DNA of 64,000 nucleotides from SG8-4 sp964598225 (lineage in GTDB: Bacteria; Planctomycetota; Phycisphaerae; Sedimentisphaerales; Anaerobacaceae), in contig CAZRBG010000001.1 of assembly GCA_964598225.1 (NCBI GenBank), forward strand, positions 1 through 64,000, read 5' to 3'. Positions 44,058-52,890 of this stretch are shown piece after piece. Below the pieces are notes generated by a model. That model had not been told where the DNA came from. It did no database searches and saw only the letters and a program-made list of their open reading frames with translations. Position numbers and translations under genes: made by a program. Within the stretch, counting starts at the first letter, position 1. Each line of letters begins with the position of its first letter.

Positions 44058-44549
44058 ATGGACCCCGCGGGACAGGACATAGACGTTCAAATCGCCTTGA
44101 ATTTCGAGGCCATCGATGTGTCGATTCCGAGGCTGGAGAAGTTGGTGGCGGCTGTTTGCAGGCAATTTGGCGACTGCGGGAAAACAAAGTACGAGATCAG
44201 CATCGCAATAGTCGGCGACGCCGAGATAACGAAGTTGAACGACCGATATCTCGATCACAAGACCACAACTGATTGCCTGAGCTTCGATCTTTCCGATGCC
44301 GAAGACGAATCAAAGATTTTCCAGCTCATCGTAAACGGTGAAATGGCGGTCCGTCAGGCCCGGGTGCGAGGGCATTCCGGCGAGGCCGAGCTTGCCCTTT
44401 ACATCGCCCACGGCCTGCTGCACAACCTCGGATTCGACGATTCGACGCCGAGCCTGGCTCGGAAAATGCACCGCGCCGAGGACGAGATTTTGCAACAGGT
44501 TGGTTATGGTTTTGTGTATAATCGCAACTCCAAAAAGCCGAAGTATTAG
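44058..44549 (+). CDS. ybeY: Endoribonuclease YbeY (altered metal site)
   Basis: YbeY matures rRNA and takes part in ribosome quality control. The protein of 163 residues has the expected fold and motif region ALYIAHGLLHNLGFDDSTPS. The family motif is HGxLHLxGYDH with three zinc-binding histidines; the first two are present, but the third is Asp (GFDD). The frame starts two bases after the HD gene. The rest of the protein looks intact, so the substitution seems genuine and may still bind metal through Asp. Confidence 0.88.
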   Translation: MDPAGQDIDVQIALNFEAIDVSIPRLEKLVAAVCRQFGDCGKTKYEISIAIVGDAEITKLNDRYLDHKTTTDCLSFDLSDAEDESKIFQLIVNGEMAVRQARVRGHSGEAELALYIAHGLLHNLGFDDSTPSLARKMHRAEDEILQQVGYGFVYNRNSKKPKY

Positions 44550-44602
44550 TCTAAAGTGATTCGATAATCCGTACGTTAGTGCAGTTGAAAGGATAGCAAA
44601 AA

Positions 44603-45901
44603 GTGGGTTATTTTGGTTGGGCGGTGTTGTTGACATGCCTTCTCGCCGGTGGTACTTTGTTCTTTTCGGTCAATGCCGTGGCTTTGCGGACGTTTTCCAT
44701 GGGCAAGCTGCAGGAAGCCTTCAAGGCAATGGGAAAGAACGCCGGTTCCGAAAAACTCGCCGAGAGGCTGGGGGAGGACACCGAAAGACTGGTTTTGTCT
44801 TGTGCTCTGTTTCGCCTGATCTCCAACATGTTTATCCTGCTGCTTCTGGCTTCGCTATTCGCCAATCCCGGACAGGCCGAAACCCGTCTTGAATTCGCAC
44901 GCGATTGTACCGTTGCTTTTATCGTTGCAACGGTTGTATTCTCCATATTCAGCCTGGCAATACCCCAGGCTTGGGCCAAATACGCGGGCGAAAAAATCCT
45001 GTGCCGGACATACAAATTACTGCTGTTTTTCGCAGCGGTGGCTTCACCTTTTCTGTACATTTTCAAAATATATGACGGTCTCGTCAAGCGGCTGGCCGGT
45101 ATTGCCGAAAGCACGCCGGAGGAGGAGCATGAGGAGAAGCAGGAGGAATTTATCACCGACCTCGAACAACACAGAACCGAAGGTACGCTCGATGCCGAAG
45201 AGCAGGAGATGATCGAGAACGTCCTGGAGCTGAGCAACAAGACGGCCGATGAAATCATGACGCCGCGAACAGACATTTTCGCCCTCGAGATAAATTCTGA
45301 CTTGCAGAAAGTTCTGGATACTATCGCCACAGCGGGCCACACGAGAGTTCCGGTCTATGAAGATAGTATCGACAAGGTGGTCGGGCTCGTCTATGCCAAG
45401 GACCTGCTTACGGAGATCGGCAAAGATCCTGCGGATTTCAAACTGAGTGACAAAATCAGAGAGGCGTATTTCGTCCCCGAGAGCAAGAAGCTTCGTGAAC
45501 TGCTCCACGAATTCCAGAACTTGAAGCTGCACATAGCCGTCGTGCTCGACGAATACGGCGGGACGGCGGGCATCGTGACCCTTGAGGACATTCTCGAGGA
45601 ACTCGTCGGCGAAATCACGGATGAATACGAGGAAACGCCGCCGGAGCCGGTTATGAAGATCGACCAAGACACTATCGAAGCCGACGCAAGGACCTACATC
45701 GACGACCTGAACGATGAGTTCGATCTGGATCTGCCCGAGGAAGAGGATTACGATACTGTTGGCGGTTTTGTCTTTTCGCGGCTGGGCTACATTCCAAAAA
45801 CAAACGAGAGCTTCGATTACGAGAACCTGAAGTTTACGATCGCCTCGGCCGAAGCCAGAAGAATTAGACGCATCAAAATCCAAAAGACGGAAGACAGATA
45901 A
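44603..45901 (+). CDS. CNNM/CorC-type membrane protein with CBS domains
   Basis: The 432-residue protein has an N-terminal DUF21 (CNNM) membrane domain of about four helices, then two CBS domains (EIMTPRTDIFALEINSDLQK; TRVPVYEDSIDKVVGLVYAK; LHIAVVLDEYGGTAGIVTLE), and a C-terminal CorC_HlyC transporter-associated domain (YDTVGGFVFSRLGYIP). Such proteins are linked to magnesium/cobalt efflux and to haemolysin-like annotations. A GTG start with AAAGGA upstream is chosen. It follows ybeY, as in many genomes. Confidence 0.93.
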   Translation: MGYFGWAVLLTCLLAGGTLFFSVNAVALRTFSMGKLQEAFKAMGKNAGSEKLAERLGEDTERLVLSCALFRLISNMFILLLLASLFANPGQAETRLEFARDCTVAFIVATVVFSIFSLAIPQAWAKYAGEKILCRTYKLLLFFAAVASPFLYIFKIYDGLVKRLAGIAESTPEEEHEEKQEEFITDLEQHRTEGTLDAEEQEMIENVLELSNKTADEIMTPRTDIFALEINSDLQKVLDTIATAGHTRVPVYEDSIDKVVGLVYAKDLLTEIGKDPADFKLSDKIREAYFVPESKKLRELLHEFQNLKLHIAVVLDEYGGTAGIVTLEDILEELVGEITDEYEETPPEPVMKIDQDTIEADARTYIDDLNDEFDLDLPEEEDYDTVGGFVFSRLGYIPKTNESFDYENLKFTIASAEARRIRRIKIQKTEDR

Positions 45902-45970
45902 CAGAAGACAGAGCGCGCGGCGTTTAGGCCCTCCTGCGGGGAGTGTCAATGAAAAAGTCCGTGTGAGCCA

Positions 45971-46723
45971 GTGTTAATCAAAGATAAAGCCATCTGCATA
46001 CGCGCGGTCGATTATTCGGAAACGTCCCAGGTTGTCACGTTCTTCGCCCGCCAAGCGGGCAAGATCGGCGCCATCGCAAAAGGCTCGAAGCGGCCGAGGT
46101 CATCCTTCGACGGGCCTATAGAAGTGCTGGCTCACGGAGAGATCGTCTTTGCGAATTCTAACAGGGAAAAACTCGCCACGCTGACAGAATTCCAGCAGCA
46201 GCCTGTGCTCCTGAACCTGCGCAACAATCTCTTTGCCCTGTACTGCTGCTACTTTGCCGCCGAATTGAGCAACGCCCTGACACACGATTACGATCCACAT
46301 CCCAGGCTTTTCGACAGCTTCCTGCAATTCCTGCAAAACACCAACGAACACTCGACGGCAACGGATGACAAACGAGACATCTTGGCGTTGCTGGTGCTGT
46401 TTCAATTAGCACTGCTTAATGAAGTCGGTCTCAAGCCGGTCCTGAGCAGTTGTGCCAATTGTAAGAACCTTTATTCGAAAGACTGGCCCCAAAGCTATTT
46501 CAGCAGTACCGCCAACGGCCTGATTTGCCGCGATTGCGAGATGACTTTCCCCGATAAGATCAGACTGAGCAAAGCCGCCGCCGATTGCCTGACAAATCTA
46601 AAACAAATCCCCGCCGCCACTCAGAAGACTCTGGAAGAAATCGAAAAACTAATGATCCGCCACTTCACCGAGTTAATCGGCCACCCCACCAAAATGGCCA
46701 AATATATCCTCACCCAACCCTGA
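45971..46723 (+). CDS. recO: DNA repair protein RecO
   Basis: RecO anneals single-stranded DNA and helps load RecA at gaps with RecF and RecR. The 250 residues have an OB-fold N-terminus (AICIRAVDYSETSQVVTFF, GAIAKGSKRPRSSFDG) and a C-terminal zinc finger: CANCKNL and, about 25 residues later, CRDCEM. The start is GTG; spacing of 69 bases from the CNNM gene. The zinc cysteines are intact. Similarity of the first strand to other RecO proteins supports the start. Confidence 0.9.
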   Translation: MLIKDKAICIRAVDYSETSQVVTFFARQAGKIGAIAKGSKRPRSSFDGPIEVLAHGEIVFANSNREKLATLTEFQQQPVLLNLRNNLFALYCCYFAAELSNALTHDYDPHPRLFDSFLQFLQNTNEHSTATDDKRDILALLVLFQLALLNEVGLKPVLSSCANCKNLYSKDWPQSYFSSTANGLICRDCEMTFPDKIRLSKAAADCLTNLKQIPAATQKTLEEIEKLMIRHFTELIGHPTKMAKYILTQP

Positions 46724-46743
46724 CACAATCACGGAGAAGTACA

Positions 46744-46839
46744 ATGCCTATATTTTTGAACGATCTTTGCACTTCATTCTTGTCCATGGTTTTTCGTGTC
46801 GAACTGTTTCTAAGTAAATCTCGGATGGTGATTAAGTAA
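46744..46839 (+). CDS. Possible 31-residue peptide between recO and ftsH
   Basis: This ATG has GGAG seven bases before it and opens a 31-codon frame (FLNDLCTSFLSMVFRVELFL in its middle) ending in TAA. The peptide is hydrophobic and has no recognised family. It lies in the 150-base gap between recO and ftsH and could be a leader peptide, a small membrane peptide, or chance. Confidence 0.25.
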   Translation: MPIFLNDLCTSFLSMVFRVELFLSKSRMVIK

Positions 46840-46874
46840 TCTCCTTATTTGAACGGTGAGGAATTTTTCCTATT

Positions 46875-48782
46875 GTGGGCAATGCCGACATGATGGAAGC
46901 AAATAAAAAATCAGACACTAAAGAGGATCAGCGTAAAGAAAAACGCATGGTTTCTCGGCCCGGGCAGAATGGCAGACGATGGGTGTACATCTTCTGGATT
47001 CTGCTGGCGGTTATGGTTGTGTATTTCCTGTATCAACGATCCGCTCAAAAGAACCTGTCTTATTCGGATTTTATCGAGAAGGTCAAAAACGGCAACGTAG
47101 CTTCCGTAGTCTTTCGCGATCATCAGGTAAAAGGCGAATTTGCCGAAGAATATCTTGAATCCAAAGAAGCCCAAGACCTTCCCGCCGAGTTCGTAACTCA
47201 CATGCCGGTGATTCAGGGATCCGAACTAATGGACCTGCTGGAGCAAAATGACGTTCAGATAGATGCCGAGCGGACCGATCAGTTCCCCTGGATTATTCTC
47301 TTACTCATAGCTCCATGGGTGTTCCTGATTGGTTACATGATCTATGGCGCCAAGAAAGTCGGCAAACAAATGGAAGGTGCCGGCATGGGCCTGTTTAACA
47401 TCGGACGGTCGAAGGCGAGGAAATATGAGAAATCGACCGCAGATGTGCATTTTGACGACGTGGCCGGCCTGGACAATGCCAAGAAAGATCTGAGAGAGAT
47501 CATCGACTATCTCAAACGTCCCGAAAAATTCCTCTCTCTGGGAGCGGAGATACCCAAAGGTATCCTTCTGATGGGACCGCCCGGTTGCGGCAAGACTATG
47601 CTCGCCAAAGCTGTGGCGGGCGAAGTCGGCGTTCCCTTTTATCAGATAAGCGGTTCGGAATTCATCGAGATGTTCGTCGGCGTGGGCGCTTCACGAGTAA
47701 GAGAAATGTTCAATAACGCCAAGAAGGAATCGCCGTCGATCATATTCATCGACGAAATCGATTCCATAGGACGCAGCCGCGGAACCGGCCTCGGCGGCGG
47801 GCACGACGAAAGGGAACAAACGTTGAACCAAATACTCTCGGAGATGGACGGGTTCGAGCCGCATGAGTCGGTGATTGTTATCGCCGCTACGAACCGGCCG
47901 GATGTGCTGGATCCCGCGCTGACGCGCCCGGGCAGGTTCGATCGCCAAATCACCCTGCCCCTGCCGGATAAAAAAGCCCGCAGGAAGATATTCGAGATTC
48001 ATGTACGGCGGATACCCGTTGCCGAAGATGTCGATCTTGATAATCTCGCTGCCATCACGGCGGGTTTTTCAGGTGCCGATATACGAAACCTCGTGAACGA
48101 AGCCGCCCTCTTGGGAGGGAGGAAGGACAAAGAGCGAGTCCAAAAAGAGGATTTCGAAGAGGCCCGCGACAAGATAATGCTGGGTATGGCCCGGGAAGAT
48201 ATATTGGAAGAGGGAGAGAAGAAATGGGTCTGTTACCACGAAAGCGGCCACGCGCTGGTCGCCCAGCTACTGCCCAATACCGATCCTCTGCAAAAGGTGA
48301 CTATTATTCCCAGAGGTCGTTCTCTGGGCGCAACACAGCAGGTGCCGGAAATAGATCGGCACAATCTCAGCAAGAGCTACCTGCTCGGAGTTATTGCCGT
48401 CAGACTTGCGGGAAGAGCGACGGAAAGACTTGTTTTTCAGGACGTTTCCAACGGTGCGGCGGACGACCTGAAACACGCCACTGGGTTGGTTCGACGGATG
48501 GTATGTCAGTGGGGGATGAGCGAAAAACTCGGGCCGATGACGTTCAGTCAGGCCGAAAACCATGTTTTTCTCGGCCGGGAGATAACACAGCCCAAAGAAT
48601 ATAGCCAAGAGAGCGCACGGGCAATTGATGATGAAGTCAAAAAGATTCTGGAAGCAGAGGAGCAGAGAGTCAGCGAGCTGCTAAAGCAGAATCGAGACCG
48701 GCTGGATAAGCTGGCCCAGGCTCTCCTTGAAAATGAAACACTCGAAAAGGACCAGATAGTCGAGATAGTTGGAACAGACTGA
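46875..48782 (+). CDS. ftsH: ATP-dependent zinc metalloprotease FtsH
   Basis: FtsH degrades misfolded and regulatory membrane proteins and, in enterobacteria, LpxC and sigma-32. The 635 residues have two transmembrane segments (VYIFWILLAVMVVYFLY; IILLLIAPWVFLIGYMIY) around a periplasmic domain, an AAA domain (GPPGCGKTMLAKAVAGE; IIFIDEIDSIG; ATNRPDVLDPALTRPGRF) and the zinc protease motif CYHESGHAL. The start is GTG at 46875 with GAGG upstream at about 13 bases; later ATGs at 46890 and 46893 are possible. It follows recO after about 150 bases and has a probable promoter of its own there. Confidence 0.96.
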   Translation: MGNADMMEANKKSDTKEDQRKEKRMVSRPGQNGRRWVYIFWILLAVMVVYFLYQRSAQKNLSYSDFIEKVKNGNVASVVFRDHQVKGEFAEEYLESKEAQDLPAEFVTHMPVIQGSELMDLLEQNDVQIDAERTDQFPWIILLLIAPWVFLIGYMIYGAKKVGKQMEGAGMGLFNIGRSKARKYEKSTADVHFDDVAGLDNAKKDLREIIDYLKRPEKFLSLGAEIPKGILLMGPPGCGKTMLAKAVAGEVGVPFYQISGSEFIEMFVGVGASRVREMFNNAKKESPSIIFIDEIDSIGRSRGTGLGGGHDEREQTLNQILSEMDGFEPHESVIVIAATNRPDVLDPALTRPGRFDRQITLPLPDKKARRKIFEIHVRRIPVAEDVDLDNLAAITAGFSGADIRNLVNEAALLGGRKDKERVQKEDFEEARDKIMLGMAREDILEEGEKKWVCYHESGHALVAQLLPNTDPLQKVTIIPRGRSLGATQQVPEIDRHNLSKSYLLGVIAVRLAGRATERLVFQDVSNGAADDLKHATGLVRRMVCQWGMSEKLGPMTFSQAENHVFLGREITQPKEYSQESARAIDDEVKKILEAEEQRVSELLKQNRDRLDKLAQALLENETLEKDQIVEIVGTD

Positions 48783-48839
48783 TAAGCGATCTGCGGTGAA
48801 TCCAAGGAATCTTGTGACGCTTCAATTCAGGCAGGCTTA

Positions 48840-49790
48840 TTATTTTTTGCGGCGAGATAGTTCGATAGGCTTTTTGAACACGAGAGTGCGATATGGGAAG
48901 GGAATTTCGATGTCGGCCGAGTCCAGAGCGTCTTTAACGGCGGCGACGACCTCATCGCGGCTCTGACGCATGTCCAGAGGTTCGGGCTTGGTCCACCAGG
49001 CGACCTCGAAATTAATGCTGCTGCTCGCAAATTCACGGGCGAATATTTCGATGGGTTTGTCTTTGCTTACCGTATTGCAGTCCTGCACCGCTCGACGGAT
49101 AACCTCGCGAGATTCATCTACGTTTTCGCCGTAAGCCACACCGGCAATAATCATGTTTCTTCGTAAGTTTTCGTAAGTGAGCACGTCAACGCTGTTCTTG
49201 AAGATGGTCGAGTTCGGCACGACGACAAGTTCGCCCGAGACCCGGCGGATGCAGGTGTTTCTGATGGTAACTTCGACAACTTTTCCCTCGACCTCCTTAC
49301 ACTGAATATAATCGCCCGTCTCGAAGGGAAAACGCCACAGAATGAGCAGCCCGGCAAAGAAATTCTCGAAAATATCCTTGAAAGCAAAGCCTACGGCGAT
49401 CGAGCCAATCCCAAGTCCCGCCAGCGCTTTGGCCGGGGTGAGTCCGGGAAAGACCACCATCGCGGCGATCAGAATACCGATGATCCAAATGGCGATATTT
49501 ATCAGCCGGGAAATGAGCGTCTGCTGGGACTCCTTGAGGTCCAAACGATTAAGCATACGGAATGCGGATTTGTGAAATAGAGTGGCAAAGACCCAGGTAA
49601 CAGCCAGCAACAGCACGCCTGCGATTAACAGCGGCATGTGAGCGACAAATCCCTGCCAGATGGTTATTATTGTCTCCCAGGCAGCACCCGAAGACTTATT
49701 TGAAGGAGAGGTCCCCGGAGTGGAATTCGGGTCGGCGGTATTCGCATCGGTTACGGCAGCGGCGATACTAAGGCAAATTGTTACCAACAT
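48840..49790 (-). CDS. MscS-family small-conductance mechanosensitive channel
   Basis: The 316-residue protein has a signal-like segment (LVTICLSIAAAVTDA), then three membrane helices and the MscS core: the pore helix GLTPAKALAGLGIGSIAVGF and AFKDIFENFFAGLLIL, followed by the beta domain FPFETGDYIQCKEVEGKVVE and the C-terminal cytoplasmic cage. Such channels release solutes during osmotic downshift. The ATG at 49790 is used in preference to a TTG at 49817, since it gives the cleaner signal. Its place at the edge of the small-gene island agrees with an osmotic stress theme. Confidence 0.9.
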   Translation of the reverse strand: MLVTICLSIAAAVTDANTADPNSTPGTSPSNKSSGAAWETIITIWQGFVAHMPLLIAGVLLLAVTWVFATLFHKSAFRMLNRLDLKESQQTLISRLINIAIWIIGILIAAMVVFPGLTPAKALAGLGIGSIAVGFAFKDIFENFFAGLLILWRFPFETGDYIQCKEVEGKVVEVTIRNTCIRRVSGELVVVPNSTIFKNSVDVLTYENLRRNMIIAGVAYGENVDESREVIRRAVQDCNTVSKDKPIEIFAREFASSSINFEVAWWTKPEPLDMRQSRDEVVAAVKDALDSADIEIPFPYRTLVFKKPIELSRRKK

Positions 49791-49871
49791 TCGCACACAG
49801 CTCTCAGAAAACACCAAAATTAACGTTTGTTACCATGAGGTTTAATTTGTCCCATTTCCTTTAGCGAGATC

Positions 49872-50561
49872 TCAGGCGTCCTTCGCACTTCTCAGCAACT
49901 CCTCTTGTTTGCTCGCTCCGTTCTCGATATCTTTCATGCCTGCCATGAAGATGAAGCTCATTGCCTCATCGAAGGGCATGTCGATTGGCTGTACGGCGCT
50001 GCGAGGCAGCACGAGCAAGTAGCCGCCCACTTGATAGCTCATAGGCAGGTAGACCAGCACGGGATCGGAGACGAGGGCGTAACCGTCAAGACTTTTAGCA
50101 TCTTGTTTGGTCATGAAACCGAGTAACTGGATCGATGTCTCCGGCAGTGTGACGATCACTGTATGGCCCATTTGGTCATCTTTACCTCCGGTAAAGTACT
50201 GCCCGATATCTCTGATCGAGGTATAAAGTGTGCGCACCAGCGGAATACGCCGCAGAAGACGGTCTTCCCAATCGAGGATCCGCTGGAAGCTAATGCTGCG
50301 AAGAGATATTCCGGCCACGAAGAGCAATAGAAACAGGGCCGCGATGCCCATGCCCGGAATGTAGTACGGCTCTTCACCATTTTCGCCACCGGGAAGCAAA
50401 GCCTTCATCGTATCGGCCGCCAGGTTCTCGGTGAAAACCAGCAACCACCCGAGCAGGTACAACGTCAATCCCAAGGGCAGAACGACAGAAAGACCGCCTA
50501 AAAACGTGCGGCCTAGCCAGTGCACGAAGTCCTTGAATTCGGATGTTCGCGATGACTCCAT
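49872..50561 (-). CDS. DUF502 membrane protein
   Basis: This protein of 229 residues has two transmembrane helices (FLGGLSVVLPLGLTLYLLGW; MGIAALFLLLFVAGISL) and the DUF502 pattern LLRRIPLVRTLYTSIRDIGQ, followed by TVIVTLPETSIQLLGFMT and PMSYQVGGYLLVLPRSAVQP. The function is unknown. The start at 50561 gives the normal N-terminus (MESSRTSEFKDFVHWLGR); a longer upstream frame is not conserved. It lies 81 bases after mscS on the same strand. Confidence 0.85.
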   Translation of the reverse strand: MESSRTSEFKDFVHWLGRTFLGGLSVVLPLGLTLYLLGWLLVFTENLAADTMKALLPGGENGEEPYYIPGMGIAALFLLLFVAGISLRSISFQRILDWEDRLLRRIPLVRTLYTSIRDIGQYFTGGKDDQMGHTVIVTLPETSIQLLGFMTKQDAKSLDGYALVSDPVLVYLPMSYQVGGYLLVLPRSAVQPIDMPFDEAMSFIFMAGMKDIENGASKQEELLRSAKDA

Positions 50562-50719
50562 TCCATTCAGCCCGTATAGACATAAATCTTTATTATGAGC
50601 TCTGCGCCGGCCCTGGCTTCGACGCAATCATCCCTGATCCGGCAGCACAAGAAACGCCTGTTGGCCAGAACGCCGGACATTCGTTAGCTGTCCTAAATGC
50701 GTGCCGCACCCTGGACAGC

Positions 50720-50911
50720 TTAGTGTCGATGCGTCTTCGACGATGGTTTGCTTAGCAGGCCGGCAATAAGCAAACCCAAAAACAGAACGATGAAAATGAA
50801 AAACAGTATCTTCGCAATGCCGGCCGCGGCCGAGGCAATACCCCCGAAACCGAAAACTGCCGCTACCAATGCTACGACTAAAAAGATCAATGCCCAACTT
50901 AAAAGATTCAT
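50720..50911 (-). CDS. DUF1328 small membrane protein (copy 1)
   Basis: The 63-residue protein is hydrophobic with the DUF1328 signature WALIFLVVALVAAVFGFGGI followed by ASAAAGIAKILFFIFIVLFL and a basic His-rich tail (KPSSKTHRH). Such small proteins are found in stress clusters of many bacteria. It is closely similar to the copy at 51552-51734 and probably arose by duplication. Confidence 0.88.
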   Translation of the reverse strand: MNLLSWALIFLVVALVAAVFGFGGIASAAAGIAKILFFIFIVLFLGLLIAGLLSKPSSKTHRH

Positions 50912-50959
50912 TTTACAATTCCCTGTAATTTTTGTCTTATTTGTTTGTTCAAATACGGC

Positions 50960-51457
50960 TCAAGCGCCACTGACTTCAGCCGCCTGATGATTGTTGAAGA
51001 TGCCCTTTATCAAACCCTCGTCGGCGGCTTTTGCCGTATCAACGGCGACCACAACGGAACCTTTGTCCAAAACATCTTCAAAATGCTTGACCTCGTGCTC
51101 GGAAAATCCCATTCCAATCAATCCGCCGAGAATCCCGCCCGAGACTGCGCCAGCTCCGGCGCCGGTAAAGGCCGCAACCAGCGGACCCGCTACCAAAAGG
51201 CCCGCGCCGCCGGTAGCCACTGTTCCTACTGACGTAAGCCCCGCGATGAGCGCCCCTGCCGCAGCCCCGAAACCCCCGCCGACGGCCGCTCCTTCGGGAC
51301 CTTTGCTGTGGCTTCTAACAGCCAGGCTGTTTTCCGCCGTCGGTTCTGTTACAAGTACGCTGATGCGGCTTGGATCGACACCGGCTCCCACCAGTCCGTC
51401 CACCGACCGCGCCGCATCTATCGGCTCTTCAAATATACCTACTATCGCCTTACCCAT
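50960..51457 (-). CDS. General-stress-type protein with Gly-rich membrane segment (YflT/GSP17M-like)
   Basis: The 165 residues begin with a ferredoxin-like fold (KAIVGIFEEPIDAARSVDGL and DPSRISVLV), resembling the heat-induced YflT/GSP17M family. A Gly/Ala-rich stretch (GGFGAAAGALIAGLTSVG) of the kind that spans membranes follows, and the C-terminal part (FSEHEVKHFEDVLDKGSVVV) repeats the first fold. It lies between the two DUF1328 genes and would be co-regulated with them. The function in this organism is unknown. Confidence 0.78.
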   Translation of the reverse strand: MGKAIVGIFEEPIDAARSVDGLVGAGVDPSRISVLVTEPTAENSLAVRSHSKGPEGAAVGGGFGAAAGALIAGLTSVGTVATGGAGLLVAGPLVAAFTGAGAGAVSGGILGGLIGMGFSEHEVKHFEDVLDKGSVVVAVDTAKAADEGLIKGIFNNHQAAEVSGA

Positions 51458-51551
51458 TATCGCTTTCCTTAATGATTCGTTTCAGTTTCTTTCGGAGCGT
51501 ACTAATTCACTCTCTTTTTTATGCTACTGTCGATCTAAGCCGGTCTCTCTG

Positions 51552-51734
51552 TCAAGCCGCTGCAGCGCCCACGCCCAGCAGGCTCATGACCAGCAGGACC
51601 ACAAAGATCGTCAGGAAGATGAAGAAAAGAATTTTTGCGATTCCCGCCGCGGCCGCAGCAATACCTCCGAACCCGAAAGCCGCCGCAATCAAAGCAATGA
51701 CGAGAAACACCAAAGCCCATCCTAACAAACCCAT
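51552..51734 (-). CDS. DUF1328 small membrane protein (copy 2)
   Basis: The 60-residue product is nearly the same as the 50720-50911 copy over the first 40 residues (FGFGGIAAAAAGIAKILFFIF) but ends LLGVGAAAA and lacks the basic tail. The two copies flank the stress-protein gene. A small hydrophobic envelope protein is the most that can be said. Confidence 0.88.
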   Translation of the reverse strand: MGLLGWALVFLVIALIAAAFGFGGIAAAAAGIAKILFFIFLTIFVVLLVMSLLGVGAAAA

Positions 51735-51788
51735 AGTTCTACCCTTTCAAAATAAACAGGTCCAGAATTGACCCGTTTTGCGAATGAC

Positions 51789-51932
51789 TTAATCCGCAGC
51801 GTCTTCAACCGCTTCGCCGCCTTGCTGAATATCTTCGCCGGCGCCTTCGATGGTGTTACACCCGCCGAATAGGAAAGCGGAGAATGCTAATGCGGCTACG
51901 ATACACATAAAAAATCTTTTCAATCTGCTCAT
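51789..51932 (-). CDS. Entericidin-like small lipoprotein
   Basis: This 47-residue product (MSRLKRFFMCIVAALAFSAF, then LFGGC and NTIEGAGEDIQQGGEAVEDA) has an N-terminal signal followed by the lipobox LFGGC and a mature part typical of entericidin A/B (NTIEGAGEDIQ). These small lipoproteins are linked to osmotic stress and programmed cell death in enterobacteria. It is preceded by a leader shared with the small lipoprotein at 54593-54751, at 52037-52078. It is short and easily overlooked. Confidence 0.85.
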   Translation of the reverse strand: MSRLKRFFMCIVAALAFSAFLFGGCNTIEGAGEDIQQGGEAVEDAAD

Positions 51933-52036
51933 TTGTTCACCTCGTAATTCTAACCACGTCGTTCTTTATATTTTATCTGTGGCGTCTTTTCGCCTACACA
52001 CTAGTACGACAAGAATACGAAAGCTCCCAGCTCGCC

Positions 52037-52078
52037 GCTATAGGGATATTTCTTAAACGTATAACTCCTAATACTGAC
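52037..52078 (-). promoter_or_regulatory. Conserved leader element, copy 1
   Basis: Read on the minus strand this contains TCAGTATT, GGAG, ATAC, AGAAAT and CCTATAGCG in the same order and spacing as 54837-54878; about 32 of 42 bases agree. It ends about 105 bases before the entericidin-like ATG. CCTATAG could be a -10 region. An ACGTGGTT block nearer the gene is also shared with the other copy. Confidence 0.6.
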
Positions 52079-52172
52079 TTGACAATTCCGTGCCAGTCGA
52101 TATCGAACATAACGGTACGCCATAAGATTTTGCTTGTCCTTTCACTTCTTTCAGAAATGTGGTTTACCGCAC

Positions 52173-52835
52173 TCAATCCGAAATAAGCAGACAGGCGTAT
52201 TTCATTCGCGACCAGGCACCTTCGAAATGACGCCAGGGCAACTGAGTAAAGCCTCGCATCGGATCCATTATTAGAACCTTGTCGGATTTCAATCCCACGA
52301 CGACGATCATGTGGTCCTTACGAGAACCGAGTGTCCAGGACAATTCTTTATAGCTGTTTCCAAAAACAGGTACTCCTTCGAACAGGTACTGGTACGTCGG
52401 AAAACTAACGACACAGATCACAGGCCTGCCTTTTAATATCTGCTCTGCGAGCTCATCATATGGATCGTCTTGCATCGAGAAAACGTAAGCCTCCAGCCCT
52501 TCGGCTGCGGCAATAGACCTGAGCTCGAAAAGAAAGTAGCTGTCTTCCTGACGACTTGGATACTTGTGGGCGATTTGTCTTTCCGACATTTCGACCCCCC
52601 AGTACTGCATAACGGCCGACAGGCACGCGGGACCGCAAGTATAGTTATCGTTTTGCTTAACCGCCTGAAGTGAGCAGTAATCAAAATGGCCGTACTTGCG
52701 TTGAAATGAAGGATCTGCCGTATTCGCGGGCGAAGAGGAACACCCCTGCAAGACCAGGACTGCCGTCAAAAACACGAATAAACGCTTAACCGAGCTTCGA
52801 TAACTCAGAGTTGGCACGAAAATAAAGCCCGGCAT
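52173..52835 (-). CDS. C39-like peptidase lipoprotein (PA2778-like)
   Basis: This protein of 220 residues has a lipoprotein signal (FVFLTAVLVLQGCSSS) and a papain-like C39 domain: catalytic Cys in YTCGPACLSAVMQYW, a His in GSRKDHMIVVVG and an Asp in VLIMDPMRGF. The family cleaves double-glycine leaders or related peptides. The start at 52835 has AGGAG eight bases before the ATG; an upstream GTG is discarded. It is followed by the PA2779-like gene in the order known for PA2778/PA2779 in Pseudomonas. The partner may be its substrate, which is a guess. Confidence 0.78.
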   Translation of the reverse strand: MPGFIFVPTLSYRSSVKRLFVFLTAVLVLQGCSSSPANTADPSFQRKYGHFDYCSLQAVKQNDNYTCGPACLSAVMQYWGVEMSERQIAHKYPSRQEDSYFLFELRSIAAAEGLEAYVFSMQDDPYDELAEQILKGRPVICVVSFPTYQYLFEGVPVFGNSYKELSWTLGSRKDHMIVVVGLKSDKVLIMDPMRGFTQLPWRHFEGAWSRMKYACLLISD

Positions 52836-52890
52836 AATCCATCTCCTGCGGCCCGATCCCACTGCCTCTCAGACAAGTCGCGCAATGACT

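Noticed and set aside
52084..52100. CTGGCACG half of a sigma-54 site upstream of the entericidin-like gene
   Set aside because: The -12 half reads TGTCA instead of TTGCA, losing the invariant GC, so it is not a credible RpoN site.
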